Source: an uncultured Clostridia bacterium (GTDB lineage Bacteria > Bacillota > Clostridia > Oscillospirales > Acutalibacteraceae). Taken from it: DNA of 40,200 bases. The DNA lies in the NCBI GenBank assembly GCA_946183545.1, contig CAMHCD010000002.1, positions 1 through 40,200 of the forward strand, in the 5' to 3' direction. A model generated the notes under the pieces. It ran no database searches. It saw only the letters and a program-made list of their open reading frames with translations, and had not been told where the DNA came from. Shown piece after piece: positions 7,955 through 17,737 of the stretch (the stretch's first letter is position 1; each line of letters begins with the position of its first letter). The position numbers and the translations under genes are program-made.

Positions 7955-9745
7955 TATATATTGATTTTTATAAAGTTCATAATATACACCGTGCATATTC
8001 ATCAGCTGATCATGTGTTCCGGTCTCGGCAATAGAGCCCTCGCTGAACACTGCAATCTTATCGGCATTTTTAATTGTCGACAGTCTGTGAGCTATAATGA
8101 TGCACGTGCGGTTGCTCATCATTTTAAGCATCGCGTTTTGGATTTGCGTTTCGGTTGCCGAATCCACCGAGCTCAGCGCTTCATCAAGTACAAGCGCGCG
8201 CGGGTTTGTCAAAGAAGCGCAAGCCAAACAAAGCAACTGTTGCTGACCGCGGCTGAGGCTTGGATCGTTTGGCGAGATATCTGTGTCATATCCCTTTGAC
8301 AGTTTCTTTATAAAATCATCCGCACCTGTCATTTTTGCCGCTTTAGTGATTTCTTCGGCGTCTGCGTTCAAATTACCGTAGCTCAGGTTATCGGTAACGG
8401 TTCCGTCTATCACCGTCGTGTTCTGAAGTACGGTAGTCACCGTTTTGCGCAGAGTGGCTTTGGGAATATCGCGTATATCCACGCCGTCAATCAGGATCCT
8501 GCCGCTGTCCGGCTCATAGAACCTCATAAGCAGATTGATCAGCGTTGTTTTACCTACGCCGGTTTTGCCAACCAAGGCAACGGTCTGACCGCTTTCTATC
8601 TTTAAGTTGAAGTCATCGAGTACAGGAATCCCTCTGATGTAACAAAAGCTTACATGCTCAAAAGAAATTGAACATGCGTCATTTTTTAATTCCCTGTTTC
8701 TGCCTTCGTCTGTCTCGGTCGATGCGTCGATTATTTCAAAGACGCGTTCGGCAGATGCCAATGCTGTCATAAGCATAGCAAATATTTGTGACAATTCATT
8801 GATAGGTTTGGTAAATTGTCTTGAATATAGGGTAAATGCCTGTATGGTGCCAATGGTAATGCCGAATCCGCCATTGATATACAGCAGCGCTCCGACGGCA
8901 ACAATAAGCAAAAAATTCAGATTGCCGATTATGCACATAACCGGAGACATAGCGCCGCCGAGTACCTGCGCTTTAATACCTGCGTCCATCAAATCGTCGC
9001 TGAGCCTGTCACATTCCGCGACACATTCATCGGTTATATTGTAGCTGTTTACGGTTTTTTTAGCGTCGATGGATTGCTCAACGTGACTGTTCATTTCACC
9101 GACTGCTTTTTGTTGCTTGCGAAAATATCCGAACATTTTTTTCGAGAGAACAACAGTGAACAAAATATTCAAGAACACCGTACTCAGGCAAACAGCTGTA
9201 AGCAGAGGGCTTTTTATAAGCATTATTACTATACAGCCCGTTATGACGATTGCGGACGAAATTGCAGTTCCGATCGCCTGACTTATCAGGTTTGAGATAT
9301 TATCTATATCATTGGTCAGTCTTGCCAGCATATCGCCGCTTTTGTGAGAGTCAAAAAAGCTGACCGGAAGTCTTATAAGTTTTTCGGAAACATCCTTTCG
9401 GATGGAAATAACGGCAGTTTTACTAAGCTTGGCTGCAAGCCGTCCCTGAATGTAGCTGAATAGGGAAGAGAACACGAAAACCGTTAACAGAACAGACAGG
9501 ATTATAATAAGTCCCTGCCAGTCAACGCCGAGCCGTCCCTTTGATATATCCAATGTATCTACCGCCCTGCCGATCAGGTCGGGAATAAGCAGATTGAGCG
9601 CTGTTGAAGCTGACAGCAGCACCAGCATGCCGATAAGCAGGGGGCGGCTGTCGGCAAGATATTTAAGCATGCGTCGCAGAATTTTTCCTGCGTTTGCGGG
9701 AGCGATGCGTTCGCCGCGTTCATCCGGCTGCATCATATTATTCAT
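7943..9745 (-). CDS. ABC exporter (TMD-NBD fusion), second subunit of heterodimeric-type pair
   Basis: Six-TM domain, Walker A GKTGVGKTT, signature LSRGQQQLLCLA, Walker B ALVLDEALSSVD; start at 9745 preferred by SD AAGGCGGTG (ORF track 9778). Confidence 0.93.
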   Translation of the reverse strand: MNNMMQPDERGERIAPANAGKILRRMLKYLADSRPLLIGMLVLLSASTALNLLIPDLIGRAVDTLDISKGRLGVDWQGLIIILSVLLTVFVFSSLFSYIQGRLAAKLSKTAVISIRKDVSEKLIRLPVSFFDSHKSGDMLARLTNDIDNISNLISQAIGTAISSAIVITGCIVIMLIKSPLLTAVCLSTVFLNILFTVVLSKKMFGYFRKQQKAVGEMNSHVEQSIDAKKTVNSYNITDECVAECDRLSDDLMDAGIKAQVLGGAMSPVMCIIGNLNFLLIVAVGALLYINGGFGITIGTIQAFTLYSRQFTKPINELSQIFAMLMTALASAERVFEIIDASTETDEGRNRELKNDACSISFEHVSFCYIRGIPVLDDFNLKIESGQTVALVGKTGVGKTTLINLLMRFYEPDSGRILIDGVDIRDIPKATLRKTVTTVLQNTTVIDGTVTDNLSYGNLNADAEEITKAAKMTGADDFIKKLSKGYDTDISPNDPSLSRGQQQLLCLACASLTNPRALVLDEALSSVDSATETQIQNAMLKMMSNRTCIIIAHRLSTIKNADKIAVFSEGSIAETGTHDQLMNMHGVYYELYKNQYIGNL

Positions 9746-11480
9746 TTGCGTCACCGCCTTCCGCAAATTGTGTATCATATATGCTCTTGTACAGCGGCGA
9801 CGTTTTCATCAATTCTTCATGCGACCCCTGTGCCGCCACATGACCGCAGTCAAGCAGAATGATTCGGTCAGCGTGCATCACACCTGCAATTCGCTGTGAT
9901 ATCAAAACGCTTGTAAGATGTTTATACTGTTTAGTTATATTATCCATGACTTTGCGCTCTGTGTCAAGGTCAAGATTGGAAGTGCTGTCATCAAAAATCA
10001 AAACCGACGGCTCGCGTATCAAAGCTCTTGCTATTGCAACTCGTTGTTTTTGACCGCCTGATAAAGATGCACCTCTTTCCGAAATGACAGTATCATAACC
10101 ATCCGGAAGCTTATCGGCAAATTCATCTACCATAGCAGCGTTAACAGCACGGTTAAAATCGTCCTCGCTGCATTTACAGCCTTTTGTAATGTTGTCGCGC
10201 AGGCTGCCTGCGAGCATATCGCTTTTTTGAAAAACCGGTATCAGATGATCGTGGAGACTCTTTAAATCGTATTTCCGAATATCTCTGCTGTTGAGCAGTA
10301 CCGTACCGCAGTCGGGATCATAAGAACGGATCATCATATGGGCGACCGTGCTTTTTCCCGCTCCGGTAGCGCCCAGAATACCGACGGTTTCACCATTTGA
10401 TATCGTTATATTCAGATCGTCAAGCGCCGGCTTTGGCGCATCCTTGCAGCGCGGATAACGGAAGGTTATACTGTTGAGCTCAAGGCTTTCAAACGGTTCG
10501 TCAAGCTTAACGCTGCCTGATTTAACGCTCGGCTCAAGCTCCATTACCTGCTGCAGCCTTTCGGCTGAAACCTTGGAACGTGATACGTACTGAAAAATGC
10601 CGCCCATTGTCATCATCGACATCATTATTTGCTGCGAATAACTGATCGCCGCCATGATCGAACCAACCTGAATCATTTGAGCCTGTACCTGAAAACCGCC
10701 GATAAATATAACAGCGAGAACAACGGCGTTGAGGAGCAGCATAACAACCGGATTCAAAATCGCCATAAAAAGCTGAACCTTCATTACGGTCTGCGCCAGA
10801 TCGATACTTTGCTTGTCAAAAGAAGCGGATTCGTAATCCTCTTTAACATAAGATTTGATCAGACGGTTATCGGCAACCAGATGCAGAGCGGAGGCATTTA
10901 ATTTATCTGTTTTTTTCTGAATGATCTTAAAAATCGCCGATGAATGTTTAATAAAGAAATACAGAAGAACAACCTGGATAGGCAAAGTGATCAGAAGTAT
11001 CAGTCCGTATACGGCGTCGATCGTCAATACCATTACAATACCCATAATAAACAGCATAAGCGGTTTTACGAGCATTTGAATAAGGATAGCGGAAAACTCG
11101 GTGACAACGCGCGTGTCACTTGTCATACGAGTAATCAGCGCTCCGGGAGTAAAAACGTCGCTTTGCTCCGGCGACAGTGCCATGATCTTTCTAAACGCTG
11201 TTTTTCTTAGATCGCTTCCGAGTTTTTGGGAATAGATATTTGAAAGCACGCAGGAAACAAAACCGCCGATACCGCCGACGACAGCCACCAGCAGCATCAT
11301 AACACCGGCATGTACTACTACGTCAATATTCATGCGAAGTACGCCGTCATCAACTATCTGCTCCATATATTTTGGCTGGAGCACATTTGACGCGACCTCA
11401 ACGACCATCAAAATGATTGCAAATATAACCATTGCAGTGTATGGTTTTAAAAAACGAAATATCTTTTTTAAACTTGTCAT
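9738..11480 (-). CDS. ABC exporter (TMD-NBD fusion), first subunit of pair
   Basis: Six-TM domain, Walker A GATGAGKST, signature LSGGQKQRVAIARAL, Walker B VLIFDDSTSNLD. Confidence 0.93.
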   Translation of the reverse strand: MTSLKKIFRFLKPYTAMVIFAIILMVVEVASNVLQPKYMEQIVDDGVLRMNIDVVVHAGVMMLLVAVVGGIGGFVSCVLSNIYSQKLGSDLRKTAFRKIMALSPEQSDVFTPGALITRMTSDTRVVTEFSAILIQMLVKPLMLFIMGIVMVLTIDAVYGLILLITLPIQVVLLYFFIKHSSAIFKIIQKKTDKLNASALHLVADNRLIKSYVKEDYESASFDKQSIDLAQTVMKVQLFMAILNPVVMLLLNAVVLAVIFIGGFQVQAQMIQVGSIMAAISYSQQIMMSMMTMGGIFQYVSRSKVSAERLQQVMELEPSVKSGSVKLDEPFESLELNSITFRYPRCKDAPKPALDDLNITISNGETVGILGATGAGKSTVAHMMIRSYDPDCGTVLLNSRDIRKYDLKSLHDHLIPVFQKSDMLAGSLRDNITKGCKCSEDDFNRAVNAAMVDEFADKLPDGYDTVISERGASLSGGQKQRVAIARALIREPSVLIFDDSTSNLDLDTERKVMDNITKQYKHLTSVLISQRIAGVMHADRIILLDCGHVAAQGSHEELMKTSPLYKSIYDTQFAEGGDANE

Positions 11481-11543
11481 TAGTTTTTCTTATAATAAAT
11501 GAATGATTTTTAATACGGACAAGCGCACCGGCGTTATGTTCGT

Positions 11544-12542
11544 TTATTTATGCTTTGCAAACGAAAAACGCTTGGATGAAAAAATCTCAAAACGCAGTTT
11601 CTTTTGCAGGGTACCCATAATGCCGGTCGGCAAAAACAGAATTACCAAAATCGTGATAATACCCAAAATGATATTGGACCATCCGGGATAACGGGCTAAG
11701 ATCTCCTGCAAAAACACGTAGATCACAGCGCCGACAATAGGGCCGCCTACAGTGCCTGTACCGCCGATGGTAACAATGAATATCATTGAAACCGTCCAGC
11801 TTATGCCAAATCCGTTTTCCGGATAGATTATTCCTTTGTTGATGAAGAATATGCCGCCTGCCAATGTCGTAAAAACCGCGGCAATCAAATAAACAATAAG
11901 CTTATGGCTGAATACATTTACACCGACTGCGGATGCTGCGGTAATATCATCGCGCATCGCTGTCAGTCCGAGTCCTACCTTGGTGCGAAGCAGGCAGTAA
12001 ACGGTGATCATAGCTACAACACAAATCATAAGTGAAAGAATACATATTTCGCCGATGCGCGGATACGGTACGACGCGGATAGTCATTCCGCTGCCTTGTT
12101 CAACGAACTTCCAGCTTAAAAAGAGAGTCGCGAACGCCTCGGCGACCACCCAGGTGGAAATGGAAAAATACATTCCCTGCATTTTGAACAAAATCAACGA
12201 AAGCAGCAAAGCTACGATCGTACTCACAAGCACTCCCACGGCGAGCCCTGCGCCAAGACCCATATGGAATTTGGTAGTCATAACTGCAACAGAGTAGCCT
12301 GCCAAACCTATGTATAATTGTTGTCCCAGACTCGTCATTCCGGCAAAACCCGAAAGCAGGTTCCACATTTCACCAAGGGTAATAAACAAAAAGATTTGTA
12401 TCATATATCGCATAGCGTTATTTGATGCTATACCTGTAATGCAGGAAAGGTAAAGACCGAAAACCAAAGCGATACATATTATAAGCATGGGGATCGAATC
12501 AAGAACCACTACGTCACGCTGTCCAAGTTTTTTTCCTATCAT
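11544..12542 (-). CDS. livM: Branched-chain amino acid/urea-type ABC transporter permease (LivM-like)
   Basis: LivM-type hydrophobic protein with GFAGMTSLGQ and GGTGTVGGPIVGA motifs; within liv-like cluster. Confidence 0.9.
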   Translation of the reverse strand: MIGKKLGQRDVVVLDSIPMLIICIALVFGLYLSCITGIASNNAMRYMIQIFLFITLGEMWNLLSGFAGMTSLGQQLYIGLAGYSVAVMTTKFHMGLGAGLAVGVLVSTIVALLLSLILFKMQGMYFSISTWVVAEAFATLFLSWKFVEQGSGMTIRVVPYPRIGEICILSLMICVVAMITVYCLLRTKVGLGLTAMRDDITAASAVGVNVFSHKLIVYLIAAVFTTLAGGIFFINKGIIYPENGFGISWTVSMIFIVTIGGTGTVGGPIVGAVIYVFLQEILARYPGWSNIILGIITILVILFLPTGIMGTLQKKLRFEIFSSKRFSFAKHK

Positions 12543-12551
12543 CTAAGCCAC

Positions 12552-13394
12552 CTACTTTCCGAAAATGCCCTTGGGCTTGACAATAAGCACTATCAGCAGC
12601 ATGATATAGCTGATAAGGAGACCGTAATTTGCTCCGCCTATGACCTGCGCCATGCCGAACAGTATGCCTGCGATCAGGGTTCCGGGCACACTGCCAAGAC
12701 CGCCGATGACCACCACAACAAAGGCAATCAGCAAATAGCTGCCGCCGGAGCTGGGGTAGAAGGTCCATTTCATACCAACACACAGTCCTGCAAGCGCTGC
12801 GCTTGCCATTGATATGCCCATTGCTATAGCATATACCTTTTTTACACTTACACCCGTCAAGGCGGCAGCGTCGGTATCGTCGGCTGTAGCACGGATCGCT
12901 CTGCCTGTGTGTGTGTATTTCAGAAAAGCAGATAAAGCTGTGATCGCGGATATGCTTATTATAAACAGCACTATGTTGAGAACCGAGATCTCCAGCTCTC
13001 CGATACGAATAGAGGCAACTGCGTAGGATGTGTTGATGTGCTGAGCGTCTGCCGAAAAAATCAAAAGCATTACGTCCTGAAGAATAATCGACAGTCCAAA
13101 CGTGACAAGCAATGCCGGCTCGTTGCCTTTTTTCATAGCCTTGCCTATCAAGAAGTATTGTAACAAAAAGCCTGCCAAAAACATCAGCGGAACCGACACG
13201 AACAGAGTTAAAACAGGGTCGATCCCCAACATCGGCGCCAACACGACCGATAGATACGCGCCCAGCACGATGAATTCGCCGTGTGCAAGATTCGTCAGCT
13301 TAACAATGCCGAATATCATTGTCATTCCAACGCCTAACAGTGCATATACGCCGCCAAGCAGCAAGCCGTTGATAATAGTCTGAATGATATACAT
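12552..13394 (-). CDS. livH: Branched-chain amino acid/urea-type ABC transporter permease (LivH-like)
   Basis: GLLLGGVYALLGVGMTMIFGIVKLTNLAHGEF ... GGLGSVPGTLIAGILFG, characteristic of LivH/UrtB. Confidence 0.92.
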   Translation of the reverse strand: MYIIQTIINGLLLGGVYALLGVGMTMIFGIVKLTNLAHGEFIVLGAYLSVVLAPMLGIDPVLTLFVSVPLMFLAGFLLQYFLIGKAMKKGNEPALLVTFGLSIILQDVMLLIFSADAQHINTSYAVASIRIGELEISVLNIVLFIISISAITALSAFLKYTHTGRAIRATADDTDAAALTGVSVKKVYAIAMGISMASAALAGLCVGMKWTFYPSSGGSYLLIAFVVVVIGGLGSVPGTLIAGILFGMAQVIGGANYGLLISYIMLLIVLIVKPKGIFGK

Positions 13395-13417
13395 TGATCT
13401 CTTCCTAAAACCAAAAC

Positions 13418-14134
13418 CTATATACCGAAATACGCTTTTTTAAGCATTTCGGCGTCAACCTCGTTCGATTTGCCCGACAGCACCATTTTTCCTTTAAGCA
13501 TCACATAAAAGCTGTCGGCGGTACGCAGTGCGCGCTGGGTATCCTGTTCAATCAAAATGACCGAGGTTTTATCATTTTCGTTGATCTGTATGATGCGTTT
13601 GTAAATGTCTTTTATTATCGCAGGGGAGAGTCCCAGCGATATCTCGTCAAATATCAGGCATTTCGGACGAGCCATCAATGCTCTGCCTATAGCTACCATT
13701 TGTCGTTCACCGCCCGAAAGTGTGCCGGCGGGTCGTTTTTTCATTTCTTCCAAAACAGGGAACAGCTCATATACATGCCGCAAGGTTTCCTTTGCGTGCT
13801 TGCGCGCCGACTTCGGAAAGCTGCCCATAAGTAAATTGTCGTGTACAGACATACGGTTAAAACAGCGACTGCCCTGAGGCACCATAGATAATCCGCGTGA
13901 AACGATTTTTTCAGCAGACAGACGAGTGATATCCTCACCCATAAACAACACTTTGCCGGAGGTCGGTTTATGCAGACCCGCTATCGTTTTTACAAGCGTT
14001 GTTTTTCCGGCTCCGTTCAAGCCTATAAGGGTGATTATCTGACCGTGATCAACCGAAAAGCTTGCCTGCTCTAATGCGGAAAAATCACCGTATCCGGCGT
14101 TAAGCTCCTGCACCTGAAGAATGGGTTCACTCAT
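13418..14134 (-). CDS. livF: ABC transporter ATP-binding protein (LivF-like)
   Basis: LIGLNGAGKTTLVKTIAGL, LSGGERQMVAIGRALMARPKCLIFDEISLGLSP. Confidence 0.92.
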   Translation of the reverse strand: MSEPILQVQELNAGYGDFSALEQASFSVDHGQIITLIGLNGAGKTTLVKTIAGLHKPTSGKVLFMGEDITRLSAEKIVSRGLSMVPQGSRCFNRMSVHDNLLMGSFPKSARKHAKETLRHVYELFPVLEEMKKRPAGTLSGGERQMVAIGRALMARPKCLIFDEISLGLSPAIIKDIYKRIIQINENDKTSVILIEQDTQRALRTADSFYVMLKGKMVLSGKSNEVDAEMLKKAYFGI

Positions 14135-14855
14135 TATCATCCACCCCCAAATACAGTCTTTGAACTTCCTCAGAGGAGATAACCTCCTGCGGATCTCCTA
14201 CCATTATGCATTTTCCTTCTGCCATGCACATCAAAGCATCCGTAGAGCCAATCATTGTTTCTATAATATGTTCTATCCAAATAATGGAATGTCCGGCTGC
14301 TTTTAAGTCCGCCACCAGCTTCATTATATCCTTTACCTCGGCGTCGGTAAGTCCTGCCGCTACTTCATCAAGCAACAGCAGCTTTGGAGCTGTGCCCAAT
14401 GCACGGGCGATCTCGAGTCTTTTTCTGTCGAGCAGCGTAAGCTTGCCTGCGGTCAGCTCGCGTTTTTCGTACAGACCCGTTTGTTTAAGGATCCCCAATG
14501 CAAGCTCACGCCCGAACCGTTCGTTATTGCTTGCGCCGTGAACGGCTGCCACCAGTACGTTTTCGTACAGGCTCATGTTTTCAAAGGGCTTCGGTACCTG
14601 AAAGGTTCTGCCCAAGCCCATTTTGCACCGGACGTTGGAGGGAGTGCGCGTAATATCAATGGAATCAAACAAGATACGTCCCGAGCTCGGCTTGATTAGT
14701 CCGAGTAAGGCGTTAAACATTGTAGTTTTTCCGCTTCCGTTTGGTCCGATAACACCAAATACCTGTCCTTCCTTTACCGTAAAAGACAGGTCGTTTAGTA
14801 TTTGTATTCTGCCATAACCGGCACTTATGTCTTGAAATTCCAGAATATTTCCCAT
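14127..14855 (-). CDS. livG: ABC transporter ATP-binding protein (LivG-like)
   Basis: VIGPNGSGKTTMFNALLG, LLDRKRLEIARALGTAPKLLLLDEVAAGLTDAE. Confidence 0.92.
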   Translation of the reverse strand: MGNILEFQDISAGYGRIQILNDLSFTVKEGQVFGVIGPNGSGKTTMFNALLGLIKPSSGRILFDSIDITRTPSNVRCKMGLGRTFQVPKPFENMSLYENVLVAAVHGASNNERFGRELALGILKQTGLYEKRELTAGKLTLLDRKRLEIARALGTAPKLLLLDEVAAGLTDAEVKDIMKLVADLKAAGHSIIWIEHIIETMIGSTDALMCMAEGKCIMVGDPQEVISSEEVQRLYLGVDDNE

Positions 14856-14867
14856 GACATCCCCGTT

Positions 14868-14899
14868 TCAGGCGTCTTTAATAGAGTAAAGACGCCTGA
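14868..14899. repeat. 13-bp perfect inverted repeat between livK-like and livG-like genes (hairpin, possible attenuator/mRNA stabiliser)
   Basis: tcaggcgtcttta (14868-14880) / taaagacgcctga (14887-14899), 6-nt loop; no U-tract on the minus transcript. Confidence 0.9.
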
Positions 14900-14909
14900 T
14901 CTAAGTGCA

Positions 14910-16196
14910 TTATTTCTTTTTGTTGTTAGTTGCGTTTCCTTCGATATATTTGCCGGTGAGCGGAATATCGGGATACAGCGAGTTGTCGATTATCTTAAGC
15001 TGCAGCTCTCCGTTTTCATCGCGCTGCCATTGACCGCCTGTAAGTACGGAGCTGCTGTATTTTAAGCCCTTAAGCTTTTTAGAGTAGTCAACGGAACCGA
15101 CGATCGTTTGACATTTCAGCTTGCCGATTGCTTCCAGAACCTTTTGCTTGTCGGTCGTGCCGGCTGCTTTGAAGGTCTGAACCGCAAGCTCCAAGCCGGC
15201 GTATGCAAAAGCGGTAGGCTGCGGCATGATCCTCTTATTATCTTTTTTATAAATATTGTTGATCTCTTCGCAGTTGATTCCGGTCAAGTCAGACTTGAAA
15301 GGATTGGTAGGAGCCCACCATACCTGAGTCATAATGCCGTCCGCAAGGTCGCCGAGCGCCTCAACGTCGCTTTGAAGCAGGCAGCATTTGCCCATGGTAA
15401 CGCAACCTACCTCAACGCCTGCGGCTATGATAGCGTTATAAGCGTTCATGAAATCCGGGGGAATATTGGTTCCGGCGATTATATCGATCTTCTTTTCCTT
15501 GAATGTGCTTGCGACATTGGTGAAATCCTTTGTGCCGGAGGGGTATTGACCGGGATCGATCGCTTCGTATCCGTCCTTGGCAAGCTTCTTAAGGAACAGG
15601 TCATGCCATGATGTACCGTCGGTGTCATTGGCAAACAAAAGTCCGACCTTTGCGCCTGTGTTCGGCTTGTAGCCTGCTTTGATCCACAACGCTTTTTGAG
15701 ATTCATAAACCTCGTCCAGCGTGTAGAAGAAGTCATATGTCCAGTTGAACTCCTCCAGTGAATTGGCAAGCGGGTCAACGGGGGACTGTGTTGCGATGCA
15801 GGGAACTCCAAAGCGCTCCGCAACCTGCGCAACAGGAATGACCGTGTTGGGAGTTTGGATCGCGATCATCAGATCGATATTGTCCTCCTCGATCAGCTTC
15901 TGCGCAAGCTCTGTGCACTTGTTCTGATTTGATTCGGAGTCATATACTATGACCTCGATCGTTTTTTCCTCGCCGTCCACGGTGATCGGGTGATCCTTTA
16001 CGTAATCGGTTATTTGCTTGACAGCCCATTCGCAGCCTTCTCCGTTACCCGCCAAAGCACCTGTGGTGGGGTTAACATATCCGATTTTGATTGTTTTACC
16101 GGCTTTGCTGTCCGTCGAATTGCCGCAGGAGCTTAAGCTCAGTGCGGTTGTTATTGTTATTGCCAGCACGAGGACAACAGCAATGACTTTTTTCAT
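14910..16196 (-). CDS. ABC transporter substrate-binding lipoprotein (LivK/UrtA-like, type 1 periplasmic-binding fold)
   Basis: Signal/lipobox ALSLSSCGN; KIGYVNPTTGALAGNGEGCEWAVKQI; first gene of liv-like cluster. Confidence 0.92.
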   Translation of the reverse strand: MKKVIAVVLVLAITITTALSLSSCGNSTDSKAGKTIKIGYVNPTTGALAGNGEGCEWAVKQITDYVKDHPITVDGEEKTIEVIVYDSESNQNKCTELAQKLIEEDNIDLMIAIQTPNTVIPVAQVAERFGVPCIATQSPVDPLANSLEEFNWTYDFFYTLDEVYESQKALWIKAGYKPNTGAKVGLLFANDTDGTSWHDLFLKKLAKDGYEAIDPGQYPSGTKDFTNVASTFKEKKIDIIAGTNIPPDFMNAYNAIIAAGVEVGCVTMGKCCLLQSDVEALGDLADGIMTQVWWAPTNPFKSDLTGINCEEINNIYKKDNKRIMPQPTAFAYAGLELAVQTFKAAGTTDKQKVLEAIGKLKCQTIVGSVDYSKKLKGLKYSSSVLTGGQWQRDENGELQLKIIDNSLYPDIPLTGKYIEGNATNNKKK

Positions 16197-16222
16197 CTTC
16201 TAATCTCCTTTTTTCGATTTTT

Positions 16223-16250
16223 GCATAATATATATTGGTGTTTATTATGC
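16223..16250. promoter_or_regulatory. 8-bp inverted repeat (gcataata / tattatgc) in the leader of the livK-like gene, candidate operator
   Basis: Arms 16223-16230 and 16243-16250; lies between predicted -10 and the ATG. Confidence 0.45.
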
Positions 16251-16261
16251 TCACAAAAGTT

Positions 16262-16290
16262 ATTATACCGCATAATTATTTTAGTGTAAA
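16262..16290 (-). promoter_or_regulatory. Sigma-A-type promoter for livK-like gene
   Basis: Minus strand TTTACA (16285-16290) - 17 bp - TATAAT (16262-16267). Confidence 0.7.
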
Positions 16291-16419
16291 TAGCAAATGC
16301 AAAGTTTTTTGCATAAAATCTGAAATTTTTTATAAAAATACACGAAGATTAGATTTTAAAAATACCGAGAACATATAATATGTGTGCAAATTAACTAAAT
16401 AATGACCTTAAAATTTGTA

Positions 16420-16448
16420 TTGCATATTTTATAAAAATATGATAAAAT
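16420..16448 (+). promoter_or_regulatory. Sigma-A-type promoter for lipoprotein gene
   Basis: TTGCAT (16420-16425) - 17 bp - TAAAAT (16443-16448). Confidence 0.6.
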
Positions 16449-16490
16449 AAACATTATTATTGTAACTATATGCAAGAAAGGCGGATTGTT

Positions 16491-17294
16491 ATGGCAAGAA
16501 AGCTTATTTGCTTATTAATGGCTGCTGCTGCGACGGTATCAGTTCTTGCGTTTTCAGGCTGCAATGAACCTTCCGAGCCGGCAACGCCGGATTCTGCGCC
16601 GACCCGACCTGCAACACCCGATGCACCAAAACCTCCGGCTACTCCGGATCAGACTTCGGAAAATAATACCAAACCGGCTACACCGCCGAAAAAGAAGCCT
16701 TCTCCTAATTCCGGCAATGGAAGTCAGTTTACCTTTAACGGTAAATTCAAGGATTTTCCGACAAAGTTTATCAATCACAGCGGAAAGCCCGACGCGGATG
16801 ATCCGGATCTGTTTTATCTTGACGCTTCCATTAGTTTTGACAAGAACGGTATGCTTACCGGAGAGTTAAAAACCAATATCGATCCTCAGGGCGATGAACC
16901 GATGGAGCAAGCCAGCAAATGGACGGGTAAGATCCGCGACGGCAAGCTTTATCAGGAAAATGATTACACATATTATTTTTATATAGATGACGTTTCCTAT
17001 GATCATGATCCCGAAACGACCGGGAAGCAGGACGGCAAGGATGTAACCTATGTTTACGGCTTTGCTTTGGATCCCGAGGATGATTACCGGCTCTATCTGT
17101 ACACGCCCGACGCACCTGTAGACAGCATTATTTCCGACGAAGTTCCGTTTGATCTTAATGATTTTATCACGCGTTTGGGCAAAAAAACCGATGGCGATAA
17201 GCTCGGCTGTTATCTGCTGCTCGGCAGGATCGACAATGTGTATGTTTCCATAAAAGACGATGAGGTGCTGACTACTCAGCCGCCTCAGCCGTAA
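16491..17294 (+). CDS. Putative lipoprotein with Pro/Thr-rich linker
   Basis: MARKLICLLMAAAATVSVLAFSGC lipobox-like; linker EPATPDSAPTRPATPDAPKPPATPD; SD AAAGGCGG before ATG 16491 (ORF track 16470). Confidence 0.85.
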   Translation: MARKLICLLMAAAATVSVLAFSGCNEPSEPATPDSAPTRPATPDAPKPPATPDQTSENNTKPATPPKKKPSPNSGNGSQFTFNGKFKDFPTKFINHSGKPDADDPDLFYLDASISFDKNGMLTGELKTNIDPQGDEPMEQASKWTGKIRDGKLYQENDYTYYFYIDDVSYDHDPETTGKQDGKDVTYVYGFALDPEDDYRLYLYTPDAPVDSIISDEVPFDLNDFITRLGKKTDGDKLGCYLLLGRIDNVYVSIKDDEVLTTQPPQP

Positions 17295-17310
17295 ATATTT
17301 TTGCACCGAT

Positions 17311-17370
17311 CAGGGCCTGTTTAGTAAATGACAAATCGTCCCAAACAGGCTCTGCTTTTCGTTTTATCAA
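17311..17370 (+). terminator. Intrinsic terminator after lipoprotein gene
   Basis: cagggcctgttt (17311-17322) / aaacaggctctg (17343-17354) with one G-U, followed by cttttcgtttt. Confidence 0.7.
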
Positions 17371-17382
17371 ACGGGGGAGAAT

Positions 17383-17670
17383 ATGAATCAAAGTAATAAC
17401 ATGATCCGCAAACGCGTTGTGTTCTATGGCTGGGTACAGGGAGTCGGATTCCGTTATCTTGCGCGGCAGGCTGCATTGAAGTATGGTGTCAGCGGTTGGG
17501 TACGCAACGAATACGACGGCTCTGTGTCAATGGAAATACAGGGACTGCCTCTCCAAATCGAGCAGACGCTTGCAACAATTAACAACGGCAGATATATACG
17601 TATTGAGCGCATGGACAGTCGCATGATCCCGGTAAATGAAAACGAGCGTTCATTCACCGTCAGGTACTGA
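17383..17670 (+). CDS. acyP: Acylphosphatase
   Basis: VVFYGWVQGVGFRYLARQAALKYGVSGWVRNEYDGSV, hallmark acylphosphatase motif. Confidence 0.95.
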   Translation: MNQSNNMIRKRVVFYGWVQGVGFRYLARQAALKYGVSGWVRNEYDGSVSMEIQGLPLQIEQTLATINNGRYIRIERMDSRMIPVNENERSFTVRY

Positions 17671-17737
17671 CCGTTTGACTTCGCTTTGAGCATGTGATAT
17701 AGTTATTTATTGAAATATTATTGAATGAGGTTTTATA

